From Salinibacterium sp. (GTDB taxonomy: Bacteria > Actinomycetota > Actinomycetes > Actinomycetales > Microbacteriaceae), in the NCBI GenBank assembly GCA_015234465.1, contig JADGNA010000023.1, positions 310,001 through 374,000 on the forward strand: 64,000 nt of DNA. The letters are read 5' to 3'. Position numbers and translations under genes: made by a program. The notes below the pieces were generated by a model. The model ran no database searches and was not told the DNA's origin. It worked only from the letters and a program-made list of their open reading frames with translations. Of this stretch, positions 34,022 through 42,582 are shown one piece after another (positions within the stretch are counted from its first letter, which is position 1; each line of letters begins with the position of its first letter).

Positions 34022-35058
34022 CGAGCACACGACCCATCCGCATTCCCGTCCCCGGGGCGACTCGCGTCGCCGTGCTCGGGGCGGGCAGCTGGGGCACGAC
34101 CTTCGCCAAGATCCTCGCCGATGGGGGCGCCGATGTGGCGCTGTGGGCTCGCCGCCCGGAGCTCGCCCGCGAGATCGCCGAGAGCAAGCGCAACAGCGAC
34201 TACCTGCCGGGCATCAACCTGCCCCGCAGCCTGTGGGCAAGCCATGTCATCGAAGAGACGCTCGAGGGCGCCGAGGTCGTCTTCCTCTCGGTCCCGAGCC
34301 AGACGCTTCGTGGCAACCTCCGTGAGTTCGGGGCGCTCATCCCGCGGGATGCCATCGTCGTGAGCCTCATGAAGGGCGTCGAGAAGGGCACCCGCTCGCG
34401 CATGAGCGAGGTGATCACGGAAGAACTCGACATCGACGTGAACCGGATCGCCGTGGCATCCGGACCCAACCTCGCCCTCGAGATTGCGAAGGAGCAGCCG
34501 ACGGCCGCGGTCGTCGCCTCCGCCAGCCTCGACACGGCCACCAAGGTCGCGCTCCTGGCCACGACCCCGTACTTCCGCGCCTTCGTCAACCGGGACATCA
34601 TCGGCACCGAGTTCGGCGGCGTGCTCAAGAACCTCATCGCCGTCGCGATCGGCATCGTCGACGGCGTCGGCTACGGCGAGAACACCAAGGCCTCGATCAT
34701 CACGCGCGGGCTTGTCGAGATGACCGACTTCGCGGTCGCCTACGGCGGCAAGGCCTCGACGCTCTCGGGGCTCGCAGGCCTCGGTGACCTCATCGCGACG
34801 TGCGAGTCCTCGCTCTCGCGCAACAACACGGCCGGACGGCTGCTCGGGCAGGGCTTCGCGCTGCCTGACGTGCTCAAGCAGATGAACCAGACCGCTGAGG
34901 GCCTCGCATCCGTCGCCCCCGTGCTCGAGCTCGCACAGGCCAAGGACATCGTCATGCCGATCGTCTCGCAGGTCGCGGAGGTGCTCGCCGGCACGATGGA
35001 CCCGCGCGACATCGCGCCTCACCTCACGACCGACTCGGGTCTGCCGCAGGGGGAGTAG
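34018..35058 (+). CDS. gpsA: Glycerol-3-phosphate dehydrogenase [NAD(P)+]
   Basis: This 346-residue enzyme reduces dihydroxyacetone phosphate to glycerol-3-phosphate for lipid synthesis. It has the nucleotide-binding VAVLGAGSWGTTFAKILA, LMKGVEKGTRS and the catalytic-domain GVLKNLIAVAIGIVDGVGYGEN. The start is a TTG at 34018 that overlaps the plsC stop (TTGA), with AGGAG about 12 nt upstream; this is the only start that includes the basic tail before the Rossmann strand. It converges on the SMP-30 gene with 6 bp between. Confidence 0.95.
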   Translation: MTSTRPIRIPVPGATRVAVLGAGSWGTTFAKILADGGADVALWARRPELAREIAESKRNSDYLPGINLPRSLWASHVIEETLEGAEVVFLSVPSQTLRGNLREFGALIPRDAIVVSLMKGVEKGTRSRMSEVITEELDIDVNRIAVASGPNLALEIAKEQPTAAVVASASLDTATKVALLATTPYFRAFVNRDIIGTEFGGVLKNLIAVAIGIVDGVGYGENTKASIITRGLVEMTDFAVAYGGKASTLSGLAGLGDLIATCESSLSRNNTAGRLLGQGFALPDVLKQMNQTAEGLASVAPVLELAQAKDIVMPIVSQVAEVLAGTMDPRDIAPHLTTDSGLPQGE

Positions 35059-35064
35059 GGCGAC

Positions 35065-35910
35065 TCAGCCCGCGAAAGTGCGAGCGGGCATGCCGACCAC
35101 CCCGGCGTCGACGACGAAGAGGGCGCCGGCGAGCGGGTCGTCCCCTGGCTCGATGTTCTCCCGCGAAGTCGTGATGAACAGCCGGTCGAGCTTCGCGCCG
35201 CCGAAGGTGCAGGCGGTCGTCTGGCGCGCGTCGACGGTGATGACCTCGTCGAGTGCGCCATTCGGTGCATAGCGGCGCACCTCGCCCGCGCCGTGCATCG
35301 CGACCCAGACGCCACCATCCGCGTCGACCGTGAGGCCGTCGGGGTTCTCCTCGTCTGACATCACGACGAAGGGGCGTCGCCCGGCGAGCCCAGTGTCGGG
35401 GTCGTGGTCGAAGACCGAGATGGTGTGGGTGTGAGTGTCGTTGTAGTAGGCGAGGGACCCGTCGGGGCTCCACTCGAGGCCGTTCGAGATCGTCGCCCCC
35501 TCCAGCACGGTGTGCACGCTGAGGTCGGGGTCGATGCGGTAGAGCTTCGCCGCACCGGGGCTCGCGTCGTAGGCCATCGTGCCGCAGTAGAAGCGGCCCT
35601 GCGGGTCGCATCCGCCGTCGTTCATGCGGATGCCGGCATCCGACCACACCTCGGGCAGTTGTGTGAGGGCGCCGTCGGGCGCTTCGAGGCAGAAGCCGCG
35701 TTCGACGGCGATGATCGACCCTCCGCCCGCGCGCGGGCGCAGCGCCGCGGCCACCGAGCCGACGTGGCGGCGTGAGGTCGCGCCAGCCTCATCAGTCGTC
35801 AGCACGTCGCCCGCCAGCATGTCGACCCAGCGCAGGCCGCCCCACGCCTCAGCCCAGACGGGTCCTTCGCCGTGATACGCGAGCGGGTCGGTGAACTGCT
35901 CTGCCTGCAT
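35065..35910 (-). CDS. SMP-30/gluconolactonase/LRE family protein
   Basis: This 281-residue six-bladed beta-propeller has the family's metal and substrate residues in YHGEGPVW, VWSDAGIRMNDGGCDPQG, SNGLEWSPDGSLAYYND and ENPDGLTVDADGGVW. Members hydrolyse sugar lactones. The neighbouring G6PDH-like gene would make a 6-phosphogluconolactone-type product, so a role in the same route is attractive but inferred. AGGAG lies 7 nt before the ATG at 35910. Confidence 0.88.
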   Translation of the reverse strand: MQAEQFTDPLAYHGEGPVWAEAWGGLRWVDMLAGDVLTTDEAGATSRRHVGSVAAALRPRAGGGSIIAVERGFCLEAPDGALTQLPEVWSDAGIRMNDGGCDPQGRFYCGTMAYDASPGAAKLYRIDPDLSVHTVLEGATISNGLEWSPDGSLAYYNDTHTHTISVFDHDPDTGLAGRRPFVVMSDEENPDGLTVDADGGVWVAMHGAGEVRRYAPNGALDEVITVDARQTTACTFGGAKLDRLFITTSRENIEPGDDPLAGALFVVDAGVVGMPARTFAG

Positions 35911-35991
35911 GGCGAGGCTCCTTTGCGGTGTCGGTGTCGTTCCAGCGTCGCACAGTGCCCTGCGGGGTGAGAAAGTTCGGCGAGCGAGCCT

Positions 35992-35997
35992 ACAGTG
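35992..35997 (+). promoter_or_regulatory. Putative -10 box for the G6PDH-like gene
   Basis: TACAGT, leaving a leader of about 33 nt with GAGGAGGG before the GTG at 36037. Confidence 0.4.
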
Positions 35998-36036
35998 ACG
36001 CCTGAGGCCGACCGCACCGGCCACCGAGGAGGGAAC

Positions 36037-37458
36037 GTGGCAGAGTCGAACGTCGCAGGGCCGAACGCCTCGGATGCCACGGGCATCCGTACCCTGATCA
36101 TCCTGGGCGCGACGGGCGACCTGGCGGGCCGCCTGCTCCTGCCGGGGCTCGCGAGCCTCGTCGCACGCGACCACCTCGACGCCCTGAGGGTCGTGGGGGT
36201 CGGGTCGAGCGACTGGTCCGACGAGCAGTGGCAGAAGCGAGTGGAGGAGTCCTTCGTGGAGACCGCGGGGGAGAGCGACGAGGAGACCCGGGGCCTGCTG
36301 CAGGCGATCGTGGAGCGCGCGAGATTCCATCGGGCGGATGTCACGGCATCCGGCGCGCTCGCCGAGGTGATCGCCGCCGCAGAGGCCCCGGTCGCCGTGT
36401 ACTTCGCCCTGCCGCCCTCCGTCACGATCGAGGCCTGCGCGGGGCTCACCCCCGACGACCTTCCGGAGGGCACGAGAGTCGTGCTCGAGAAGCCCTTCGG
36501 GCACGACCACGAGTCGGCGCGCGCCCTCAACCGAACCCTGGCTGCGCTCGTGCCGGAGGAGCAGATCTTTCGAGTCGACCACTGGCTCGCCGCGCCCACC
36601 GCCGTGAACCTCCTCGGACTGCGCTTCGCCAACCTGATTCTCGAACCCGTGTGGAGCAGCCGCTACATCGATCGCGTCGACATCATCTTCGATGAGGACC
36701 TCACGCTTGAGGGTCGTGCCGGGTACTACGACGCGACCGGCGCGCTCGGCGACATGATCCAGAGCCACCTCCTGCTCGTGATGGGCCTCGTCGCCCTTGA
36801 GCCGCCGGCGAGCCTCGGCGAGCGGGATGTTCGGGAGGCGATCGCGACCGTGCTGCGGGCGAGCGCGATCGACGGCGATCTCGCGAGCAGCACGAGGCGT
36901 GCCCGCTACACGGCCGGCGACATCGAAGGCCGCCAGGTGCCGAACTACGTGGACGAACCGGGAGTCGACCCCGCACGCGGCACCGAGACCCTGGCGGAGG
37001 TGCGCGTCTCGATCAACAACTGGCGTTGGTCGGGAGTGCCCTTCGTGCTGCGCTCGGGCAAGTCGCTGGCCAGTCGGCGCCGCGAGATCATCGTGACCTT
37101 CAAGCCCGTGCCCCACCTTCCCAAGGGCTTCGGCGGTCGCGAGTCGCCGACTCGGGTGCGCATCGGGCTGTCGCCCGAGACGCTCGAGATCGAGTTCGAC
37201 GTCAACAGCCCGGGCGACGTCTTCACGCTCGACCGAGCGGTGCTGGGGACCAAGCTTCCCGAGTCGGAGCTGCGGCCCTACGGGCAGGTGCTCGAGGGCG
37301 TCTTCGCGGGCGACCCCCTCCTCTTCGTTCGCGATGACGCGGCCGTCGAGTGCTGGCGCATCGTCGAACCGGTGCTCGACGCCTGGGAGCGCGACGAGGT
37401 GCCCCTCGAGGAGTACCCCGCCGGGTCGCTCGGCCCGGAGCGCTGGGCGACGAAGTAG
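36037..37458 (+). CDS. Glucose-6-phosphate dehydrogenase-like protein (divergent active site)
   Basis: This 473-residue protein has the G6PDH fold: IILGATGDLAGRLLLPGL for NADP, EKPFGHDHESARALN, and the catalytic-His helix GALGDMIQSHLLLVM. The substrate motif, usually RIDHYLGKE, reads FRVDHWLAAPTAVN: Asp and His stay but Tyr is Trp and the phosphate-binding Lys is Ala. It may therefore use another sugar or bind phosphate differently. GTG 36037 follows GAGGAGGG. It is monocistronic or co-transcribed with the hydrolase downstream, which has its own -10. Confidence 0.8.
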   Translation: MAESNVAGPNASDATGIRTLIILGATGDLAGRLLLPGLASLVARDHLDALRVVGVGSSDWSDEQWQKRVEESFVETAGESDEETRGLLQAIVERARFHRADVTASGALAEVIAAAEAPVAVYFALPPSVTIEACAGLTPDDLPEGTRVVLEKPFGHDHESARALNRTLAALVPEEQIFRVDHWLAAPTAVNLLGLRFANLILEPVWSSRYIDRVDIIFDEDLTLEGRAGYYDATGALGDMIQSHLLLVMGLVALEPPASLGERDVREAIATVLRASAIDGDLASSTRRARYTAGDIEGRQVPNYVDEPGVDPARGTETLAEVRVSINNWRWSGVPFVLRSGKSLASRRREIIVTFKPVPHLPKGFGGRESPTRVRIGLSPETLEIEFDVNSPGDVFTLDRAVLGTKLPESELRPYGQVLEGVFAGDPLLFVRDDAAVECWRIVEPVLDAWERDEVPLEEYPAGSLGPERWATK

Positions 37459-37485
37459 CCACCTGTCCGGGCCGCACCCCCGGTG

Positions 37486-37491
37486 TACTGT
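37486..37491 (+). promoter_or_regulatory. -10 box for the alpha/beta hydrolase gene (leaderless start)
   Basis: TACTGT, 6 nt before the GTG at 37498. Confidence 0.5.
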
Positions 37492-37497
37492 GGCTAG

Positions 37498-38235
37498 GTG
37501 ATCACGGCGTTGGCGGATGGGCGGCTCCTCGCCGAGAAGACGGGCGGCACCCCCGTACAGGTCGTCGCCCTCCACGGGTGGGGCCGCACGGGCGCCGATT
37601 TCGGCGCCATCGTCGCGGGCCTCAACGCCCTCGCGGTCCACCTTCCCGGCTTCGGCATCACCCCGGAACCCTCGGATGCCTGGGGCAGCGAGCAATATGC
37701 GGATGACCTCGTCGAGGCCCTCCGCGAGCTCGGGCCGACCGTCATCGTCGCCCACTCCTTCGGCGGTCGCGTCGCCGTGCGACTTGCGGCGAAGCATCCG
37801 GAACTCGTCAAGGGCCTCGTGCTGACGGGCGTGCCGCTCCTGCGCCTTCAGGCGGCGCCCAAGGCCGCCCTCGGCTATCGCATCATCAGGTCGCTCGCGA
37901 AGCGTGGCCTCGTCTCGCAGAAGACGCTCGAGGCGCAGCGCCGCAAGCACGGCTCGGCCGACTATCGCAACGCCCAGGGGGTCATGCGAGACGTCATGGT
38001 GCGGGTCGTCGGCGAGGACTACCGCGATGACCTCGCCCGCATCACGGTGCCCGTGCGCATGGTGTGGGGCGAGAACGACACGGCCGCCCCGGCCGACGCG
38101 GGCAGGGCGGCGAGCGAACTGCTCGCGGATGCCCGGTTCCGCCTGGTGCCGGGCAGCGGGCACCTGCTGGAAGGCGGCCTCGTGCCCGCCGTACGCGAAG
38201 AACTCATGACACTGTTGGAGGACGTGGCGCAGTGA
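37498..38235 (+). CDS. Alpha/beta hydrolase
   Basis: This 245-residue hydrolase has the oxyanion-hole HGWGRTG, nucleophile elbow VAHSFGGRVAV, an acid in VWGENDTAAP and the catalytic His in GSGHLLEGG. It has no signal peptide. The substrate is unknown. Its GTG start is leaderless-like. The stop overlaps the membrane Mur ligase's GTG (GTGA), so the two are coupled; a role in processing a wall precursor or its carrier is possible (inference). Confidence 0.87.
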   Translation: MITALADGRLLAEKTGGTPVQVVALHGWGRTGADFGAIVAGLNALAVHLPGFGITPEPSDAWGSEQYADDLVEALRELGPTVIVAHSFGGRVAVRLAAKHPELVKGLVLTGVPLLRLQAAPKAALGYRIIRSLAKRGLVSQKTLEAQRRKHGSADYRNAQGVMRDVMVRVVGEDYRDDLARITVPVRMVWGENDTAAPADAGRAASELLADARFRLVPGSGHLLEGGLVPAVREELMTLLEDVAQ

Positions 38236-39803
38236 CTGCCCTCATCATCGTGACCCTCATCGTCGGCGTCGCCGCGGGCGCGCTCGCAGTGCTGCGCTGG
38301 CTGCGTGTCGCACAGCGCGAGCACTACATCGCCGGCTGGGTCTCCCGCATCGGTGCCCTCTGGGTCGTGCGCCGCCCCGTCAACGCGATCGTCGCGAGCC
38401 TCGCGGTGCTCCTGGTCGCTGCTGCCGTGCTGCTCGCGCTCACGGGCGCTGCGCTCTCGAGCGGTATCACGAGCATCCTCGCGGTGGTCGCCGCCGCATT
38501 CCTCCCAGTCGGACTCGGCGTGCGCGGCCGGAGCACCCCGCTCAACTGGACGCAGCGGGCGCGCCGTCTCGCGGCCGCCTACGCCGTCGCGCTCCTCGCG
38601 GTCGGCGCCCTGCTCTGGTGGCTCGTCGGGCTGCCGGGCGTCGCACTCACGGTGCTCCTCGCGCCGGTGATCATGGACGGCGTGCTCGTGCCCATGAACG
38701 CCCTCGAGAAGCGCCTCTCGCACAAGTACCTGGTCAGCGCGCGCAAGCGTCTCGGCCAGGTGCGTCCGACGGTCGTGGCGATCACGGGTTCCTACGGCAA
38801 GACCTCGACCAAGGGCTACGTCGCGCACGTGCTCGCGGGCGCCTTCTCGGTCGTCGCGAGCCCCGCGAGCTTCAACAACCTCATGGGCCTTTCGCGCGCC
38901 GTCAACGACCGCGTCGTGCCGGGCACGGAGGTCTTCGTGGCCGAGATGGGCGTCTACGGCCCCGGCGAGATCCGCGAGCTGAGCGAGAGCTTCCCGCCGG
39001 ATGTCGCGGCCATCACGACGATCGGCGAGGCGCACCTCGCGCGCATGAAGACCAAGGAGACGATCGCTCGCGCGAAGGGCGAGATCACGGAGCGCGCCAA
39101 GACGGTTGTGCTGCCCGTCGATGAGCCGGAGCTGCGCGCGCTCGTGGAACGCTGTCGCACGGAAGGCAAGCGGGTCGTCACGGTCTCGACCGTGCCGGGA
39201 ACGGATGCGGACGTGGTCGTGGATGCCGCGGCATCCGTCGTCACGATGCGCACCGCCGAGGGCGCGACGACCGTCCCCGTCGAGATCCCCGGCACGGGCC
39301 ACGCCGTCAACATCGCCGTCACGGTCGGCATCGCCCTCGCGCTCGACGTCGACGTCGACGCCGCGGCGATCGCGCCGCGCCTCACGGCGCTCCCTGGCTC
39401 ACAGCACCGCGCCGAGGTGCAGAAGGCGCCGAACGGCACCCTGATCATCGACGACACCTACAACTCCAACCCCGTCGGCTCCGAGCGCGCACTTGAGGGC
39501 GCGGCCGCCCTTGCGGGGGAGCGCGGCGGGCAGCTCGTCGTCGTGACGCCTGGCATGGTCGAGCTGGGATCGGTGCAGTTCGAGCGCAACCGCGCCTTCG
39601 CGGCATCCGTGACGGCTCGCGGCGGCAGGCTCCTCATCGTCGGGCGCACGAACCGCGCGGCGCTCCTGGCAGGGTCGGCGGGCGCCGAGCTTCCGTCCCT
39701 CGTCTTCGACCGCCGCGAGGACGCGGTGCAGGTGGCGCTCGATCAGGCCGCAGACAGAGGCGTTATCCTCTATGAGAACGACCTGCCAGACCACTACCCC
39801 TGA
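38232..39803 (+). CDS. MurF-like Mur ligase with N-terminal membrane domain
   Basis: This 523-residue protein starts with about 160 residues holding four or five membrane helices (LIIVTLIVGVAAGALAVLRW is the first). A complete Mur ligase module follows: ATP loop VAITGSYGKTSTKGYVAHVL, then FVAEMGVYGPGEI, TTIGEAHLARMKTKETI and the C-terminal DTYNSNPVGSERALE. The soluble MurF adds D-Ala-D-Ala to the UDP-tripeptide; this one is membrane-tethered. It is followed 103 bp later by a D-Ala-D-Ala ligase-like gene that could make its dipeptide. The GTG start overlaps the hydrolase stop. Confidence 0.85.
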   Translation: MTALIIVTLIVGVAAGALAVLRWLRVAQREHYIAGWVSRIGALWVVRRPVNAIVASLAVLLVAAAVLLALTGAALSSGITSILAVVAAAFLPVGLGVRGRSTPLNWTQRARRLAAAYAVALLAVGALLWWLVGLPGVALTVLLAPVIMDGVLVPMNALEKRLSHKYLVSARKRLGQVRPTVVAITGSYGKTSTKGYVAHVLAGAFSVVASPASFNNLMGLSRAVNDRVVPGTEVFVAEMGVYGPGEIRELSESFPPDVAAITTIGEAHLARMKTKETIARAKGEITERAKTVVLPVDEPELRALVERCRTEGKRVVTVSTVPGTDADVVVDAAASVVTMRTAEGATTVPVEIPGTGHAVNIAVTVGIALALDVDVDAAAIAPRLTALPGSQHRAEVQKAPNGTLIIDDTYNSNPVGSERALEGAAALAGERGGQLVVVTPGMVELGSVQFERNRAFAASVTARGGRLLIVGRTNRAALLAGSAGAELPSLVFDRREDAVQVALDQAADRGVILYENDLPDHYP

Positions 39804-39906
39804 TCGCTGAGCGTGACGGGACGCATCGGGACTGGCGGGTGACGCGGCCGGATGCGGGCCACACGGCCCTGCGCACAGCGCCTGGGCAAGCGAGCACCGG
39901 AGGATC

Positions 39907-41049
39907 ATGAGCAGCACGTGGGCGGTCGTTTTCGGAGGCCCCTCTCCCGAGCACGAGATCTCGATCCTGACTGGGCTCCAGTCGGAGCGGGTGCTGCTCG
40001 ACGCGGGCGACACCGTGCTGCCGCTGTACTGGGCGCCCGCTGGCGGCTGGTTCCTCGTGCCGAACAAGACCGAGGCGAAGGACTACCTCGAGGGCGTGCC
40101 GAAGGGCTCAAAGCCCGTTGACCTGCGCCTCGGTGAGAACGCCGGGCTGTTCATCAAGAAGCGCTTCGGCGAAGACGAACTGACGCCAGAGGCCGCGCTG
40201 CTCTGCCTGCACGGCGGCGTGGGCGAGGGCGGCGGCGCGGCCGCGCTCTTCAGCCTGCTCGGCATCCCCGCGACGGGCTCAAGCCTCTTCGCCGGTGCCG
40301 TCGGCATGGACAAGCTGGCCTTCGGCGGGCTCATGGCCTCTGCGGGCATCGCCTCGCTGCCCCGCGAGCCGCTCTCCGCGCTGCGCGAGCCCAGCTTCGC
40401 TGGCCCCTACATCGTCAAGCCCCGCTTCGGCGGCTCCTCCATCGGCATCGAGATTGTCGACGACATCGCGGCGGCCCGTGCGATCAGCAAGGCCTCCAGC
40501 CACCTGCGCGCTGGCGCCGTGCTCGAGCCATACCGGCCCGAGCTGATCGACCTCAACATCAGCTTCCGCACCGCGCCAATGCTCGAGTTGACGCAGCTCG
40601 AGAAGCCGCTGCGCGGCGGTGGCGAGTCTGGCCTGTACTCCTACGCCGAGAAGTACCTCGCCGGCGGTGCGGGCCAGGATGCCGGACTCACGAGCGCACC
40701 GCGCGAGTTCCCGGCCATCGTCCCCGAGGGCGTCGCCGAGAAGGCCGCCGAACTCGCGACCCTCGTGGCCGAGACCACGGGACTCACGGGCATCGTGCGC
40801 GTCGATCTGCTCCTCGATGAGTCGACGGGTGAGCTCTTCGTCAACGAGGTCAACTCGATCCCCGGCGCCATGTCGCTCTACCTCTGGGCGCCGCAGCAAT
40901 CGGCCGCCGTCGTGCTCCGCGACGCCCTCGCGGAGGCGCGCGACAAGCCCTTCACGCTGCCCGCGGGCGGCTTCGGCTCGGGTGCGGCACTCCGTGCGGC
41001 CGGCGGCATCGCGGGCAAGCTCGTCGGGCTCGACGGCCCCCGCGCCTGA
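39907..41049 (+). CDS. D-alanine-D-alanine ligase family protein (divergent)
   Basis: This 380-residue ATP-grasp protein has VVFGGPSPEHEISILTG at the N-terminus, IVKPRFGGSSIGIEIV in the ATP site and a metal site FVNEVNSIPGAMS. The second substrate loop reads CLHGGVGEGGGAAALFSLLG, where canonical Ddl has HG(x)xGEDGT(x)QG, so the Asp and Thr of GEDGT are gone. It sits between gpsA and DUF3515-thiL, the position of ddlA in mycobacteria, and directly after the membrane Mur ligase. GGAGG precedes the ATG. Whether it makes D-Ala-D-Ala or another dipeptide is open. Confidence 0.82.
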   Translation: MSSTWAVVFGGPSPEHEISILTGLQSERVLLDAGDTVLPLYWAPAGGWFLVPNKTEAKDYLEGVPKGSKPVDLRLGENAGLFIKKRFGEDELTPEAALLCLHGGVGEGGGAAALFSLLGIPATGSSLFAGAVGMDKLAFGGLMASAGIASLPREPLSALREPSFAGPYIVKPRFGGSSIGIEIVDDIAAARAISKASSHLRAGAVLEPYRPELIDLNISFRTAPMLELTQLEKPLRGGGESGLYSYAEKYLAGGAGQDAGLTSAPREFPAIVPEGVAEKAAELATLVAETTGLTGIVRVDLLLDESTGELFVNEVNSIPGAMSLYLWAPQQSAAVVLRDALAEARDKPFTLPAGGFGSGAALRAAGGIAGKLVGLDGPRA

Positions 41050-41097
41050 TCCTCCGGGCCTGTTCGTCGGGCTGAGGCTCGGCGAATGGCGCTGCGG

Positions 41098-41583
41098 CTA
41101 CTCTTCGGTGCCCAGCACGTCTTCCGCGGCCGTGCAGAAGCGGTCGGCGGGGATCGTGCCGACGGCATTCGCGACTGCGACGAGCGCCGCGGTTCCCGAG
41201 GAGGCCGTGCTGTCGACCGTGACGCGCACGGCGGGTTCGCGGCCGTAGGTCGTGAAGACGAAGGTGGGGGCATCCGCGTCGTCGCGCAGCCAGTCGATGC
41301 CCCGCACAGTGAAGCAGGGGAGCGTCGATGGCCCCGTCTGCTCGACCCCGCAGTGGAGGAAGACGGATGCCGGTGACCCCCACGCGCCCGTCGCCTGCGC
41401 GTCGGTGTCACGGCGCTCGAGCTCGTCGATCGCGGCGGGGAGGCGCACGGTGACGTCGGCGCATTCGACGGCTGCGGCATCCGGTGCTGCCGTCATGGGG
41501 ACGGCCGCGCTGCAGCCCGTGAGGGCGAGGAGTGCGGCCGTCGCAGCGATCGCTGCGCGTGCCGGTCGAGTCGTGGTGCCCAT
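41098..41583 (-). CDS. DUF3515 family lipoprotein
   Basis: This 161-residue protein has a signal peptide ending in the lipobox LLALTGC (Cys24), so it is a lipoprotein on the outer face of the membrane. The rest matches the actinobacterial DUF3515 family, with FLHCGVEQTGPS and FCTAAEDVLG carrying conserved cysteines. Function is unknown. The location next to thiL is conserved in actinobacteria. The ATG at 41583 follows TAGCCT with 7 nt spacing on the minus strand. Confidence 0.85.
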   Translation of the reverse strand: MGTTTRPARAAIAATAALLALTGCSAAVPMTAAPDAAAVECADVTVRLPAAIDELERRDTDAQATGAWGSPASVFLHCGVEQTGPSTLPCFTVRGIDWLRDDADAPTFVFTTYGREPAVRVTVDSTASSGTAALVAVANAVGTIPADRFCTAAEDVLGTEE

Positions 41584-41590
41584 CCCTGTC

Positions 41591-41600
41591 AGGCTACCGT
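41591..41600. promoter_or_regulatory. Overlapping divergent -10 boxes of DUF3515 and thiL
   Basis: TAGCCT on the minus strand (41591-41596) and TACCGT on the plus strand (41595-41600) share two base pairs. Each sits 7 nt from its ATG (41583 and 41608), so both genes look leaderless and only one promoter can be occupied at a time. Confidence 0.55.
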
Positions 41601-41607
41601 GTCAAGC

Positions 41608-42576
41608 ATGAGCGCCCCCGACACCCTCGCGTCGGTGGGGGAGTCCGCGGCACTGCAGCGCATCTTTCCCCGCCTTCCCCACGCCAGCGCGACCCTGCTC
41701 GGGCCGGGCGACGACGCCGCCGTCATCGCGGCCCCCGACGGTCGCTTTGTCGTCACGACCGACATGATGATCCACGGCCCCGATTTCCGTCTCGCATGGT
41801 CGAGTCCCTTCGACCTCGGCTGGAAGGCGGCCGCCTCGAACCTCTCGGATGTCGCGGCCATGGGTGCCGTGCCGACCGCGCTCGTCGTGGCCCTCGCGCT
41901 CCCCGCCGACACGCCGGTCGCGGTGCTGGAGGAGATCGCGGACGGCCTGCGCGCCGCCTGCGACGCCCTCGCCCCGGGCTGCGGCGTCGTGGGTGGCGAT
42001 CTCTCGGTCTCGCCCGTCATGACCTTCGCCGTCACGGCCTTCGGCGACCTGGAGGGGCGACGCCCCGTCGTCCGCTCGGGGGCGCGGCCGGGGAATGTCG
42101 TCGCGGTCTCCGGTGCGCTCGGCGAGGCGGCGCAGGGCCTGCGCGTGCTCTTCGCCGAGGGCGTCGACGAACACGGCGAGCCGGATGCGACGCGCGCTGA
42201 GGCGCTTCGGGATCGCACGCGAGCCCAGCGCAGGCCGACTCCGCCCATCGCCGACGGCCCTCTCGCGGCTGCCGCCGGCGCGACGGCGATGCTCGACCTC
42301 AGCGATGGCCTCGCGAAGGACGCGGCACGCATCGCGGCGGCAAGCGGCGTCGCGATCGACTTCGATTCGACGACGCTCGGCCCGGATGCCGCCCTCGCGC
42401 TGGGCGGCGGCGAGGACCATTCCCTCCTCGCGACGTTCCCACCGGGGCCGGCACTCCCGGGCGGATTCCGCGCGATTGGGCGCGTGACGGAGGGGGCGGG
42501 GGTGCTCCTCGACGGGGAGCCCGCGCCGGCGGGCGGTTGGGATCCCTATCTCGGCTGGGACGGCCAGACGGGCTGA
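41608..42576 (+). CDS. thiL: Thiamine-monophosphate kinase
   Basis: This 322-residue kinase makes thiamine diphosphate from the monophosphate. It has GPGDDAAVIA near residue 32, TTDMMIHGPDF, VVGGDLSVSPV and MLDLSDGLAKDA, all family motifs. ATG 41608 is chosen over GTG 41599 because TACCGT is 7 nt upstream. It converges on rsmD with 6 bp between the stops. Confidence 0.93.
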   Translation: MSAPDTLASVGESAALQRIFPRLPHASATLLGPGDDAAVIAAPDGRFVVTTDMMIHGPDFRLAWSSPFDLGWKAAASNLSDVAAMGAVPTALVVALALPADTPVAVLEEIADGLRAACDALAPGCGVVGGDLSVSPVMTFAVTAFGDLEGRRPVVRSGARPGNVVAVSGALGEAAQGLRVLFAEGVDEHGEPDATRAEALRDRTRAQRRPTPPIADGPLAAAAGATAMLDLSDGLAKDAARIAAASGVAIDFDSTTLGPDAALALGGGEDHSLLATFPPGPALPGGFRAIGRVTEGAGVLLDGEPAPAGGWDPYLGWDGQTG

Positions 42577-42582
42577 ACGGCG

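Noticed and set aside
35065-38163. 1032-codon minus-strand frame suggesting a huge fused SMP-30 protein
   Set aside because: Only the last 281 codons (from ATG 35910) look like protein; the rest is antisense to the G6PDH-like and hydrolase genes.
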